Source of the DNA: Streptococcus cristatus
GTDB taxonomy: Bacteria; Bacillota; Bacilli; Lactobacillales; Streptococcaceae
Assembly (NCBI RefSeq): GCF_003943515.1
Contig: NZ_RJPT01000006.1
Location: 26,233-63,428 of the forward strand
Reading direction: 5' to 3'
DNA length: 37,196 nucleotides
The notes beneath the pieces were generated by a model that saw nothing but the letters and a program-made list of their open reading frames with translations, did no database searches and was not told the origin of the DNA. Shown here in pieces: positions 15,319 through 24,866 of this stretch (positions within the stretch are counted from its first letter, which is position 1; the number at the start of each line of letters is the position of its first letter). The position numbers and the translations under genes were made by a program.

Positions 15319-16932
15319 TTAAACCTTGAAAGATTGAGCATTCTCCAGCAAATAGAGCAAGAAATTGGGAATGGTTTCCAACATGTCCTGTTCATAGACA
15401 CGCTCAGTCAGCTGATGCAAATCCTTGCCCCATGGACCGAGATTGATACCGGGGATATGATTGGCTGCAATTTCTGGGAAATCCAGATGATAGAGATTCT
15501 CAGGTACAGGCATACTGGCAATCAGGTCTTGGTATTCAGCGGCAGGCTTCTCTAAGGCACAGTAACTAAGGTCACAGATTCCCATGAAAAATTCGTCCAC
15601 TTGGAGTTGACAGCTGGCTTCCTTGTCCAGATAATCTTGATAGAGTTGAACGACCTCATCAATCCTAATCGGACTGTCCGACAGACGACGACAATTCATG
15701 GATGGATAGTAAGGTGGCGCGATCGCTAAGACAACCAAAGCTTCCTTACGGTCGTAGAAATCTAACACTTTCTGGATATTTTGAATACTGATTTCCTGAT
15801 AAGAAGCGCCCTCTTGCAGAGCCTGCTGGGCTTCTTCATAAATTTTCTCCAAAGTGGCTTCAAAACCGATTTTTTCTTGGCATTCTTGCAGTAATTCTTG
15901 ATAGGTCAGCACGCGCGGTTTCGGTACAAGCTTGCTTTCTTGATAAACCTTCTGCAACTGACAGTAGTTTTGATAAAAGTCCTCCACTGCTTCCTGACTG
16001 AGATTCTTTATGGTCGCCAGCAGCTCACTTGGACTCTTTTCTAGATAAAGGACGCTGAAATAGCCTGCAGCACGAAGCACAGTTGACACATCATAATTTT
16101 CCTTCAAATCGCGCAGATAAGACCAAGATGGCAAGGGCGAGCGTTCTCCGTAGGCCATGTCGGATAGAGCCGGATTGAGGTCAATTTTTTCAGCAACCTT
16201 GGCCAGCAAGGACAGGGCATTGACCCCCTTGAGTGGCTCTTTCATGTGCGAAAGGATGCCCTGAGTCACGACAACTGGCATCAACTTGCCGACTGTTCCT
16301 ATATGAAGAACCTTTTCCTCCGCTGACTGGCTTTCAAAAGGCTCAGAATCCACAGCCAGAAGGTAATGAAGTTGGAAGCGCTCCTTCAATTCAGCAAGCA
16401 AGGCTGTCGCTGCCCGCATTCCTTGGGAATAGGACTCCTCATCTCCGACCGACAGATAGAGCAAATTGACCTGACTAGACTGTATCTGACTGTATCTTTC
16501 CACCACTCCCAGCTGCAAGGCCAGAGCCGCTTTCATGTCGCAAGAGCCCCGACCGAACTGCCATTTGTCCGACGCAATATCCGCTAAAAGATCTGAATCT
16601 GAAGAAATGGAGGGTAATTTTTCTTTTAGAGCCTGATTATCAAAAGCCCAGTCTTTGAGACTGCCAAAATCCTCAATATCCACTGTATCATGATGATGAA
16701 AAATAATCACGGTGTCAGCCGTATCTCGCTTGACCAGAGCCCAGTTGACACTACGGTTATAAAAATCATTTGGAATCTGATAGCAGCCAAACAGCTCAGG
16801 ATGTTCCTGAAAATAAGGAATCTCCCCTATCCGCTCCTGAAGAAATGCTTCAATCTTCCGCTCAGAACTAGTATGGGTAAAACTTTCAATCGCCATACTT
16901 TGGTCAAAAATATCTTGAATATACTGTTTCAT
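15319..16932 (-). CDS. M20-family metallopeptidase, RocB-like
   Basis: A 537-residue protein from the ATG at 16932, which has GAGGTAGAAAG before it. The frame continues 23 codons upstream without a ribosome site. Metal-site motifs of M20 peptidases are visible: FHHHDTVD, GRGSCDMKAALALQ and VGDEESYSQG. The long helical region in the second half and overall size match the RocB group, named after a Bacillus gene in the arginine utilisation operon. The enzymatic step of RocB is not well defined. No arginine genes are adjacent, so the substrate here is open. It ends about 50 nt before the ABC exporter promoter. Confidence 0.82.
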   Translation of the reverse strand: MKQYIQDIFDQSMAIESFTHTSSERKIEAFLQERIGEIPYFQEHPELFGCYQIPNDFYNRSVNWALVKRDTADTVIIFHHHDTVDIEDFGSLKDWAFDNQALKEKLPSISSDSDLLADIASDKWQFGRGSCDMKAALALQLGVVERYSQIQSSQVNLLYLSVGDEESYSQGMRAATALLAELKERFQLHYLLAVDSEPFESQSAEEKVLHIGTVGKLMPVVVTQGILSHMKEPLKGVNALSLLAKVAEKIDLNPALSDMAYGERSPLPSWSYLRDLKENYDVSTVLRAAGYFSVLYLEKSPSELLATIKNLSQEAVEDFYQNYCQLQKVYQESKLVPKPRVLTYQELLQECQEKIGFEATLEKIYEEAQQALQEGASYQEISIQNIQKVLDFYDRKEALVVLAIAPPYYPSMNCRRLSDSPIRIDEVVQLYQDYLDKEASCQLQVDEFFMGICDLSYCALEKPAAEYQDLIASMPVPENLYHLDFPEIAANHIPGINLGPWGKDLHQLTERVYEQDMLETIPNFLLYLLENAQSFKV

Positions 16933-16999
16933 TCTTTCTACCTCTATATTGCTGGCACTTCTGACTTGCAAGCCAAGTCCAGCTGAAAGACGATAAGGC

Positions 17000-17044
17000 A
17001 AAAGCAGCCAATCTTTACCTAGTCAGGAATGTTTGGCTGCTTTT
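17000..17044 (-). terminator. Terminator of the surface peptidase gene
   Basis: AAAAGCAGCCAA (17000-17011) pairs perfectly with TTGGCTGCTTTT (17033-17044). It lies 13 nt beyond the stop at 17057. Confidence 0.8.
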
Positions 17045-17056
17045 ATCTTGTAATGG

Positions 17057-20000
17057 CTAACGATGAGAATATTTCTTAGCGAGGCCAGACATGCTGAATG
17101 TGCTGACAAGAAGCACCAATCCTAGATAGAACATTCCTTTTTCTGAATGGCTTCCAGTTTTTGGCAAGGAAGCTGGAGCTTGTTGAACAGCTACCTGCTC
17201 CACCTGAGACGCTTCTGGTTGACTAGCTAATTGCTGCAACTGAAGCACCGCTTTCTGACTGCCTAATTGCTGCACATGGTCAGTCACACCTTTCTCATCT
17301 TCTTTACGTCCAACCCTCGAATCGACTGACGGAGCTTCTTGTTGTGGCTCCTGTCTATCAAAGATATATTCTGGAACTTCTCTGATTTCTGGTGCAACTA
17401 GCTTTTTACCAAGAATTTCAGGTAAGTTAGCATATTCCGTATCAAAGGCACTTGCTACATAATCAGCTTTTTGAGAACGACTAGCTTCCACAGTCGGTAC
17501 TAGCGCACTAATAGAATCCGTCTTGAAAGTCACCGCATACTGACGCTTAATCGTCAGGTCGCTAGGATCATAAGTATTGAAGACTAGAGCCAGCTTGTGG
17601 CCTTTTTTCACCGTGTAAAGATTCGGCTGCAAATACATGGTATAATCATGGAATTGGCCAACTTTTGGCTTAATACTTTTTTCTGAACTAGACGGTATAT
17701 AGCCTGATTCTGGATTGGCTAAGTTTAGCCAGCCCTTAGCAATGACCTTGTATTTTGTTTTGGTTGTCGCAAAGTTTTTAACATCCAGATTGTTGAGAGT
17801 GCTACCCATCCAGAAGTCACCAGCCTTGCTGTCATCACTAGCAGCACCATTTCCAACAACATCAAACTCTTGGTCTGACACATCTACCAGGAGCGCATTG
17901 ACCTGCAGATTTCTGCCACTGCCCTTAGCCAAAGCGGCCTTGAAGTGAACCGGAATATGGCCTTTGATAGTCGTATCTTCTTTGACTTCTGTCATAAAGG
18001 TCATGTTAGCCTTAGAAGATCCTTGACTGACAGTTTCATCTCGCTTGCTAGTGTCAATCCCAGCAGCCGCATAGTCACTGGAAATGGTTTCTTCTAGACG
18101 TTTGGACTTAGCTGTCAAAATCAAACGATTAGTGCTTTTCCAATTGTCATAGCTCGTCCATTTATTTGGATCGTAGTTGTTTTGTGCCAAAACAGCAGGA
18201 AGCTTGCTAACATCGTTCTTGACATCGTAAAGATAATGAGAGAACCAAGTATTGAGCAAGTCGTAGAAATCTTGATTGTTGGCTTTGATACCATAACCTC
18301 GAGAGATAGCTGCTGGATGGACATGGTCTCCTTGGTGGAGGTAGAGTTTTACGTTTTGTCCCGCTTTTTTCAAGACATCGTACATGAGCTCAAACTGTTT
18401 GGTTTTGACATTGTCATCATTTAAGCCATGTACCAGCAGGGCGCTAGTCTTTATCTTTCCTGAATTTAGGGTATAATCGCGTTCCCGCCAAACTTGGCTA
18501 TAATTGCGACCGTGAGCTTTTTGGTCCTTGTTTAGCTGATTGATGTAGTCAGCATACTTGTTCCAGATTGAAGCCCAATCGTCTTGGTCGAGCATCCGAG
18601 TAGAAACGTAGAGTGACAGCCAAGACAGATCACTGTATGGCGGATTGCTGTAGGCTGTTCCTTGACTATTAAAATAATCATACCAGCTAGCAATTCCTGC
18701 GGCTGGAACGATGGTTCTCAGGCCTTCTACACCTGTTGTTGCCACACCGAAAGTTGTCGTACCGGCCCAAGATAGGCCAGTCATGCCGACTTTGCCATTG
18801 GCCCAGTCAGCCTTGATTTCAATATTGCTAGTTCTGTCCGTGTAGGCTGTTCGTTTACCGTTGATCCATTCGACAATATTTTTAAAGGCTTCTACTTCCA
18901 AATCAGATCCAGTTGTATTGAAGCCTTCTGAGCCTTTAGTTCCCAGACCAGCACTGGAAACAAAGGCATAGCCGCGCACTAGGAAATAATCATACCAGTT
19001 CAAATTCTCGTAATCATAAATCCCTTCATAAGGACTATAATAGTACCAATCTGACGCTTTGGCCTTCTTTGCCGCATCAATACTGCTCATGCTAGAAACC
19101 GGTTGGCGCTTAGCGGGCTTATTGTGCAAACTCTTCATATCATAAGAACCGTTTGTCGGCAGATTGAGGCTTTCTAAGGTTACATAGTTTTCATCCAAAG
19201 TCCCTGCGACGTAAGGACGAGCTTCTAAAATTGTCGAAGCCTTAAAATCACCTTGGGCTACTGCTTTCGGAAGTTGTACGATAGCCTTGACGAGGTCACG
19301 CTTTCCGTCCCCATCCGTGTCATGATCCGTCTCAACATAGACAGGAAAACGAACGATATCACTTTTCTCGTATGAATAGTCTTTATCTTCCTTAGCTCCA
19401 CTGCTGTATGGGAAAATTGGCTGCGCCCGACCATTCAAAAAGAGCGGTGCTTTCTTTTCAGCACGATAGGCATCATGCAGGCGCTTGGCAACTGCATACA
19501 TAGTCTGCAGATTGCTTCCCTGTACACTGGCTGTCAAATCAGCCTCTTTGTCAATCATTCCCATGCTCTTGGCTAGATTCACCCTATCTTGAGCACTGGT
19601 GCCTAGCTGAGATTCATTGACGGCTGCCCATTTCAGTAGCTCATCGACTGCTTCTTGTAGGGTCAATTCCTTATCAGCCAAGGCTAGATTTGAAAGGCTT
19701 CCAGTATAAGCAGACAGGTCTTGGCCTTTGGCAGTAGCAGGCACAGCAGAAGGCACTAAGCTAGCATCTTGAGCCAAAGCTAAAGGTGGCGACTCCAATG
19801 ATGAAGCAGACTTTTCAGAGTCCACAACTGATTTTTCAGCAGTGACCGATTCCTCTTCTTGCTTTTCTGGTCTTTCAGTAGCCGACGATTCCTTGCTTTC
19901 AACCTCTAAAACTGCTGGTTGCTGGACTGAAGACACCGGTTCAGACGGCTTTGCAATAGCTTCTGTTTGAAGAATTTCCTTGCTTTCGACATTCGCCTGA

Positions 20001-20092
20001 CTCGCCTCATCGGCTTGAACAACCCGGCCTAGGACCAAAGGTGCAAATAACGAGACTGATAAGAGTAACCTCACTAGTCCTCTCTTTTTCAT
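17057..20092 (-). CDS. LPXTG wall-anchored X-prolyl dipeptidyl aminopeptidase (S15)
   Basis: A 1011-residue surface protein. Residues 1-28 form a signal peptide with cleavage near VVQADE. A low-complexity Glu/Ser/Ala-rich stretch spans about 30-120. The PepX-like part begins with VYVETDHDTDGDGKRDL at about 251, which contains a DxDxDG calcium-like loop. The S15 catalytic serine is in GLSWAGT (Ser441). The acid is in HGLNDDNV (Asp559 or 560) and the His in GDHVHP (590 or 592). A Gln-rich linker precedes LPKTG (976-980), a hydrophobic helix and a basic tail for sortase anchoring. It removes X-Pro dipeptides from proline-rich host peptides. Streptococcus gordonii has a described cell-wall enzyme of this kind. 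It has its own promoter and terminator. Confidence 0.88.
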   Translation of the reverse strand: MKKRGLVRLLLSVSLFAPLVLGRVVQADEASQANVESKEILQTEAIAKPSEPVSSVQQPAVLEVESKESSATERPEKQEEESVTAEKSVVDSEKSASSLESPPLALAQDASLVPSAVPATAKGQDLSAYTGSLSNLALADKELTLQEAVDELLKWAAVNESQLGTSAQDRVNLAKSMGMIDKEADLTASVQGSNLQTMYAVAKRLHDAYRAEKKAPLFLNGRAQPIFPYSSGAKEDKDYSYEKSDIVRFPVYVETDHDTDGDGKRDLVKAIVQLPKAVAQGDFKASTILEARPYVAGTLDENYVTLESLNLPTNGSYDMKSLHNKPAKRQPVSSMSSIDAAKKAKASDWYYYSPYEGIYDYENLNWYDYFLVRGYAFVSSAGLGTKGSEGFNTTGSDLEVEAFKNIVEWINGKRTAYTDRTSNIEIKADWANGKVGMTGLSWAGTTTFGVATTGVEGLRTIVPAAGIASWYDYFNSQGTAYSNPPYSDLSWLSLYVSTRMLDQDDWASIWNKYADYINQLNKDQKAHGRNYSQVWRERDYTLNSGKIKTSALLVHGLNDDNVKTKQFELMYDVLKKAGQNVKLYLHQGDHVHPAAISRGYGIKANNQDFYDLLNTWFSHYLYDVKNDVSKLPAVLAQNNYDPNKWTSYDNWKSTNRLILTAKSKRLEETISSDYAAAGIDTSKRDETVSQGSSKANMTFMTEVKEDTTIKGHIPVHFKAALAKGSGRNLQVNALLVDVSDQEFDVVGNGAASDDSKAGDFWMGSTLNNLDVKNFATTKTKYKVIAKGWLNLANPESGYIPSSSEKSIKPKVGQFHDYTMYLQPNLYTVKKGHKLALVFNTYDPSDLTIKRQYAVTFKTDSISALVPTVEASRSQKADYVASAFDTEYANLPEILGKKLVAPEIREVPEYIFDRQEPQQEAPSVDSRVGRKEDEKGVTDHVQQLGSQKAVLQLQQLASQPEASQVEQVAVQQAPASLPKTGSHSEKGMFYLGLVLLVSTFSMSGLAKKYSHR

Positions 20093-20131
20093 AAAGAACC
20101 CCTTTCTTTTTATAAATTTTATTACTTGTCC

Positions 20132-20160
20132 ATTATACTATGTAAGCGTTTCAATTTCAA
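20132..20160 (-). promoter_or_regulatory. Promoter of the surface peptidase gene
   Basis: Minus-strand TTGAAA (20160-20155), 17-nt spacer, perfect TATAAT (20137-20132). The spacer contains a cre-like sequence. Confidence 0.78.
20141..20153. promoter_or_regulatory. cre-like (CcpA) site in the promoter spacer
   Basis: TGTAAGCGTTTCA matches the cre consensus apart from one missing base next to the central CG. Its place between -35 and -10 of the peptidase promoter would suit repression. Confidence 0.4.
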
Positions 20161-20200
20161 TGCTAGTTTTGGCTTATCATCAAAAAATATAAAATTAACT

Positions 20201-20218
20201 TGTATAAACGTTTGTATC
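20201..20218. promoter_or_regulatory. LacI/MalR-type operator upstream of amyA
   Basis: TATAAACGTTTGTAT is a near-palindrome centred on AACGTT, as bound by LacI-family regulators such as MalR or CcpA. It overlaps the best amyA -10 candidate (TATAAA at 20203-20208), 53 nt before the ATG. Confidence 0.45.
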
Positions 20219-20271
20219 ATCATTCTTCTTTTGGTAAAATAGACCCATCCCAAGAATGTGAGGTATCTCGT

Positions 20272-21720
20272 ATGGAAAATCAAACATTAATGCAATATTT
20301 TGAATGGTACTTACCAAATGATGGACAACATTGGAATCGCTTGGCGGAGGATGCTCCTCATCTAGCATCAAAAGGCATCCGCAAGGTTTGGATGCCACCA
20401 GCTTTCAAAGCAACAGGCTCAAATGATGTCGGCTATGGAGTTTATGATCTCTTCGACCTAGGTGAGTTTGACCAAAAAGGAACCGTCCGCACCAAATATG
20501 GTTTTAAGGAAGACTACCTAAAAGCTATCCAAACTCTCAAAGCCAATGGCATTGAACCCATGGCTGATGTAGTCCTCAATCACAAAGCAGCTGCGGACTA
20601 CAAGGAGCGTTTTACTGTCGTTGAAGTGGATCCTAACGACCGAACTAAGGTCTTGTCAGAACCTTTCGAAATCAAAGGCTGGACTAAATTTGTCTTCCCA
20701 GGCCGCAATAAAACCTACAATGACTTTGAATGGCATTGGTACCACTTTACCGGTACAGACTATGATGCCAAAAACAACAAGTCAGGCATTTTCCTTATCC
20801 AAGGAGACAATAAAGGCTGGGCGGATGATGAGCTTGTGGACAATGAAAACGGCAACTATGACTATCTCATGTATGCTGATATTGACTTCAAGCATCCAGA
20901 GGTTATTCAAAACCTCTACGACTGGGTTTACTGGTTTATCGAAACAACAGGCGTTCAAGGATTTCGTTTAGATGCTGTCAAGCACATTGACTCCTTCTTT
21001 ATGAGAAATTTTATCCGCGATATAACTGCAAAATACGGTGAGGATTTCTATGTTTTTGGGGAATTTTGGAACAGCGATGAGACAGCTAATAACGACTATC
21101 TAAAAAATATTGAATACCGCTTTGATCTTGTTGACGTCAAGCTCCACCATAATTTCTTTGACGCCAGCATAGCTGGGGCAGACTTTGACCTACGGACGAT
21201 TTTTGATCAGACGCTTGCCAAGAATCATCCTGAATCAGCTGTGACCTTCGTGGACAATCACGACACCCAGCGAGGTCAAGCTCTGGAGTCCACCGTCGAA
21301 GAATGGTTCAAGCCAGCAGCCTATGCTCTCATCCTGCTACGAGAAGAAGGGCTGCCTTGCGTCTTTTATGGCGACTACTATGGTATTAGTGGGGAATTTG
21401 CCCAGGACAGCTTCCAAAACGTACTGGACAAGCTTTTGGATATTCGCCTCAACCTAGCTTACGGTGAGCAGACTGACTACTTTGACGATGCCAACTGTAT
21501 CGGCTGGACTCGTCAAGGCAAGGACGGTGAGCAGCCAATCGCTGTCCTTGTCAGCAATGACCAAGCCAGCAGCAAACGTATGCTGGTCGGTTCAGAATGG
21601 GCAGGTAGAGAATTCAGCGATTATCTGGGCAATAGTTCTCAAATCGTGACCATTGACGAAGAAGGCTGGGGAGAATTTCCAGTGGAGGAAAAGTCAGTCA
21701 GTGTCTGGTCTGTAAAATAA
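20272..21720 (+). CDS. amyA: Cytoplasmic alpha-amylase (GH13)
   Basis: A 482-residue protein with no signal peptide, starting MENQTLMQYFEWYLPNDG as in cytoplasmic bacterial alpha-amylases of the GH13_5 type. The conserved regions are DVVLNHKA (about 99-106), GFRLDAVKHID with nucleophile Asp234, GEFW with acid/base Glu264, and VDNHDTQ with Asp331. It hydrolyses internal alpha-1,4 bonds of maltodextrin or glycogen-like polymer inside the cell. The frame extends 24 codons upstream, but GAGG lies eight bases before this ATG. An operator-like site upstream suggests control by maltose or carbon source. A bidirectional terminator follows. Confidence 0.95.
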   Translation: MENQTLMQYFEWYLPNDGQHWNRLAEDAPHLASKGIRKVWMPPAFKATGSNDVGYGVYDLFDLGEFDQKGTVRTKYGFKEDYLKAIQTLKANGIEPMADVVLNHKAAADYKERFTVVEVDPNDRTKVLSEPFEIKGWTKFVFPGRNKTYNDFEWHWYHFTGTDYDAKNNKSGIFLIQGDNKGWADDELVDNENGNYDYLMYADIDFKHPEVIQNLYDWVYWFIETTGVQGFRLDAVKHIDSFFMRNFIRDITAKYGEDFYVFGEFWNSDETANNDYLKNIEYRFDLVDVKLHHNFFDASIAGADFDLRTIFDQTLAKNHPESAVTFVDNHDTQRGQALESTVEEWFKPAAYALILLREEGLPCVFYGDYYGISGEFAQDSFQNVLDKLLDIRLNLAYGEQTDYFDDANCIGWTRQGKDGEQPIAVLVSNDQASSKRMLVGSEWAGREFSDYLGNSSQIVTIDEEGWGEFPVEEKSVSVWSVK

Positions 21721-21731
21721 TCTGTATATTC

Positions 21732-21765
21732 AAAAACGAGAGGGAATCTTTCCTTCTCGTTTTTC
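21732..21765. terminator. Bidirectional terminator after amyA
   Basis: AAAAACGAGAGGGAA pairs with TTTCCTTCTCGTTTTT. It sits between the convergent amyA and hydrolase genes. Confidence 0.8.
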
Positions 21766-21791
21766 TAGTATTCAAGCTCATATAAAACTTG

Positions 21792-22739
21792 CTATTTTAA
21801 AAATTGCTTTATTTTTTCTGCCAACTCATCACTGGCGTAATCATGCACATAGTGAGGGCAGTCCAATAGAATCAGCTCTGTCTGTGGATGCTGCGCTGCA
21901 AAATCCTTCTGGAAACCCTGCCACTCTTCCTGACTGTAGCCAGTCCCTTGGCCATTTGAAGAAAAGAGCAAGATCGGTAGTTCAGGAAGCTTTTCTCTAG
22001 AAACTGCCTCAGCATTTTGCTTGACCTGAGTGACCTCTTCATAAACAGCATTTGACAATGGACGACGATAAAACAGCGCTTTATATACCTGCTTTTCTTT
22101 TGCTGTCAAATCACCAGACGCAATAGCGGGAACCTGCTTGTCAGCATCATAAAATATCCGACTTAAGCCTAGATTAGCAGCCACTTGTAAGCCTTTATAA
22201 ACCCATGGATAGAGGTTCAAATCGTTGTAAGAACTTGGCAAGGCCATATCCAGTCCTATAATGCCTTGGACTTCTTCTGGATATGTTGCAACCCAATGAA
22301 GCGCTTCTAGCCCAGCCATAGAGTGTGCTACCAAAGTATATGGGCCTGTGATTTCAACCTTTTTTAAAGCCTGCCTCGTCTGGGCAAGTACCGTGTCAAT
22401 ATCTCTGCTATCCCCTTGGCTGTCATCACTGAAACCATAGCCTAAGCGTTCAACAATAACAACCCGATAGTCTTTTTCCAATTTAGAATAGAGGGTCTTA
22501 AAGTCAAGAATAGGCGACGTTGTGCCACCACCCGCCAAAAAGACCAGCGTCTGCTCTCCCTGACCAGTTACATAGACATTCATATTCTTGCCGTCTACTT
22601 GAACCTGGCGACCTGCGGGTTTATCCAGCAATTTCTGCTCTTTAGTCAGGCAGATTCGATGATAAGTAAAGATTAAGACCAGAGCACTTATGATTGTAAA
22701 AAGCAAACACAGAAAGAATTTCTTCAAATACCTGAACAT
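21792..22739 (-). CDS. Membrane-tethered alpha/beta hydrolase
   Basis: A 315-residue protein starting MFRYLKKFFLCLLF, with a single N-terminal membrane helix (about residues 6-28) that should leave the catalytic domain outside the cell. Alpha/beta-hydrolase landmarks are the oxyanion segment LVFLAGGGTT, RLGYGFSDD, the nucleophile elbow AHSMAG, and a late catalytic His in DCPHYVHDYA. The substrate is unknown. The ATG at 22739 was chosen because GGAAAG is five bases upstream. An ATG nine codons earlier (22766) has no ribosome site. It forms its own unit, convergent with amyA. Confidence 0.8.
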   Translation of the reverse strand: MFRYLKKFFLCLLFTIISALVLIFTYHRICLTKEQKLLDKPAGRQVQVDGKNMNVYVTGQGEQTLVFLAGGGTTSPILDFKTLYSKLEKDYRVVIVERLGYGFSDDSQGDSRDIDTVLAQTRQALKKVEITGPYTLVAHSMAGLEALHWVATYPEEVQGIIGLDMALPSSYNDLNLYPWVYKGLQVAANLGLSRIFYDADKQVPAIASGDLTAKEKQVYKALFYRRPLSNAVYEEVTQVKQNAEAVSREKLPELPILLFSSNGQGTGYSQEEWQGFQKDFAAQHPQTELILLDCPHYVHDYASDELAEKIKQFLK

Positions 22740-22862
22740 CATAACTTTCCAAATATTTTTAAGCATCTACGAAAATTTAACCAATTGAACAAGAACAGCC
22801 ATTCTGATTTCCCATAGGATACTCAGATTTCTGCCTTTTATTCAAGGCTAGATGCCCTACTA

Positions 22863-23900
22863 TTACTTCACCAAGCCACTTCTTAGATAAGCATCCACCA
22901 TGCGCTCTGTCGCTACGACTGAATCGATATGCGTACGCTCATAAGAGTGACTGGATTCGATACCAGCGCCTAGCAGAGCATGCTTGACTTCTGCTCCTGC
23001 GCTCATTGCTGCAGAGGCGTCTGACCCGTAAAATGGATAGATGTCCAGTTTATAAGGAATGTCCTGATCCTTGGCCAAATTTACCAAATGCTGGCGGAAG
23101 CCATAGTGATAAGGTCCTGAAGCATCCTTGACACAGATGGAAACTGTGTATTCATCTGTCTGCTGGTCGTCACCCATCGCACCCATATCAACGGCCAGAT
23201 ACTCTACCGCTTGCGTCGGCAGGCTGGAATTAGCTCCGTGGCCGACTTCCTCAAAGACACTGAAGGCAAAATGAGTCGTCACTGGCAGCTGAATGTTTTC
23301 CTCTTTGTAGACGCGCAAAAGATTGAGCAAAATGGCTGCGCTGACCTTGTCGTCGAGAAAGCGGGACTTGATGAAACCTGTCTCGGTAACTGTAGTACGA
23401 GGGTCGAAGGAAATAAAATCACCGACTTCGATTCCTAAATCACGCGTTTCTTTCTCACTTGTCACCTTTTCATCCAAACGAACTTCCATATTGTCCTGAG
23501 TTCGCTCAACCGTCCCAGCATTCTTATAGACATGGCAGGATGTCTGGTGAACTAGGATAGTCCCACTGATAGTCTTGCCACTGCTGGCCACATGGACTAG
23601 ACAGTTTTCTCCTTCAATCATGTTCCAAGGGAAACCGCCAATCCGATCCAGTTTGAGACGACCATCTGGCTTGATTGCACGCACAATTGCCCCCAGTGTA
23701 TCCACATGGGCTGTCACGACCCGATGCTGGGCATCATTTTCGCCCTTAACCACGACATGGACACCGCCTTTATTAGTCCGGACAGGCTCATAGCCCAAGT
23801 CTTCGAGTGTCTTCACCAGATAATCTGCCACCTCAGCCGTAAAGCCTGTTGGAGAAGGGATAGCCGTTAATTCTTGTAAATATTGAACAGTTTGATTCAT
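22863..23900 (-). CDS. M42-family aminopeptidase
   Basis: A 345-residue protein with all expected cocatalytic metal ligands of the M42 family: TAHVDTLG, FLDDKVSAA, FEEVGHGANS, VDMGAMGD and the C-terminal HSYERTH. Such enzymes form large self-compartmentalised complexes that trim short peptides in the cytoplasm. Members are often labelled glutamyl aminopeptidase or FrvX/endoglucanase-like, and specificity cannot be read from the sequence. AGGAG lies five bases before the ATG at 23900. An ATG immediately before it (23903) is too close to the ribosome site. It is monocistronic. Confidence 0.9.
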   Translation of the reverse strand: MNQTVQYLQELTAIPSPTGFTAEVADYLVKTLEDLGYEPVRTNKGGVHVVVKGENDAQHRVVTAHVDTLGAIVRAIKPDGRLKLDRIGGFPWNMIEGENCLVHVASSGKTISGTILVHQTSCHVYKNAGTVERTQDNMEVRLDEKVTSEKETRDLGIEVGDFISFDPRTTVTETGFIKSRFLDDKVSAAILLNLLRVYKEENIQLPVTTHFAFSVFEEVGHGANSSLPTQAVEYLAVDMGAMGDDQQTDEYTVSICVKDASGPYHYGFRQHLVNLAKDQDIPYKLDIYPFYGSDASAAMSAGAEVKHALLGAGIESSHSYERTHIDSVVATERMVDAYLRSGLVK

Positions 23901-24032
23901 CATAACTCCTTTAGATCATTTATACTGTCAATTATAGCATAAATCTGCTGTCAAATATCGTCCTGACTGGCTCTTTTCTCCTGATTTTAGATTGATTTAG
24001 CAAGGTCTTCGATAAAATTGGAAAATCTATAC

Positions 24033-24078
24033 AAAAATACTCTTCTCCAAGCATGTATCAATCTCAGAGAAGAGTATT
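24033..24078 (-). terminator. Terminator of the glpK-glpO-glpF operon
   Basis: AATACTCTTCTC pairs perfectly with GAGAAGAGTATT over 12 bp. On the minus strand it is followed by a T5 run. Confidence 0.85.
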
Positions 24079-24091
24079 GCTTTATTTTAGT

Positions 24092-24796
24092 CTAAAATAG
24101 GGAGAAGACTGCTACTGCAAGGACGGCACCAATGATTGGTCCAACAACTGGAATCCAAGCATAGTTCCAATCACCATTTCCTTTTTTGGGAATCGGAAGG
24201 AGGCTGTGCATGATGCGAGGTCCTAAGTCACGAGCAGGGTTGAGGGCATAGCCTGTTGTTCCACCAAGTGAGAGACCAATCCCGACAATCAATGTTCCGA
24301 CTGCAAAAGTGCCAATGCCTGCTTGCAGCTTATAAAGTCCAAGAGCGAAGATAGTCAGTACAAGGACAAAAGTTCCAAGAATTTCGCTAATCAGGTTCGA
24401 GAAGGTATCTTTGATAGCTGGGCCTGTGCTGAATGTACCCAAGATGTTGGCTGGATTTTCTTCAGCTAGATAGTGAGGTTTGAACTGCAGGAAGACGAGG
24501 AATTGTCCGACCATAGCACCTGCAAACTGAGCGAGGATATACGGAAGAACAGATGCCCAAGGCAAATCACCTTTCAGAGCTACTCCGATAGTTAGGGCAG
24601 GATTCAGATGGGCTGGTCCAAGGTTGCCGGATACAAAAGCAGCGATGGCAACGGCAATCCCCCATCCCATGGTAATCACAATCCAACCTGAATTGTGGCT
24701 CTTAGTTTTGGGAAGAACCACGCCTGCAACTACACCATTACCCAGAAGGAGCAAGAGCAGTGTTCCTAAAAATTCGCCAAATATTTCTTTCATCAT
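24092..24796 (-). CDS. glpF: Glycerol uptake facilitator (aquaglyceroporin)
   Basis: A 234-residue MIP-family channel with six membrane helices and both half-helix motifs: NPA at residues 65-67 (HLNPALTIG) and NPARD at 186-190 (LNPARDLGPR). The Asp after the second NPAR is the usual mark of glycerol-permeable members. It admits glycerol by facilitated diffusion for GlpK to phosphorylate. It is the last gene of the operon, 70 nt after glpO, with a strong terminator behind it. Confidence 0.95.
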   Translation of the reverse strand: MMKEIFGEFLGTLLLLLLGNGVVAGVVLPKTKSHNSGWIVITMGWGIAVAIAAFVSGNLGPAHLNPALTIGVALKGDLPWASVLPYILAQFAGAMVGQFLVFLQFKPHYLAEENPANILGTFSTGPAIKDTFSNLISEILGTFVLVLTIFALGLYKLQAGIGTFAVGTLIVGIGLSLGGTTGYALNPARDLGPRIMHSLLPIPKKGNGDWNYAWIPVVGPIIGAVLAVAVFSLF

Positions 24797-24866
24797 TTAT
24801 GTTACTCCATTTAAAAGAAGGGGAGGCTAGACAGGAGAACTGGTCCGCCACCTCTTCTTCTATTTT

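Noticed and set aside
16930..16962. A TTGCAA-17-TATAGA promoter just before the RocB-like gene
   Set aside because: Its -10 abuts the ribosome site, so the start would fall on the start codon region; spacing is probably chance.
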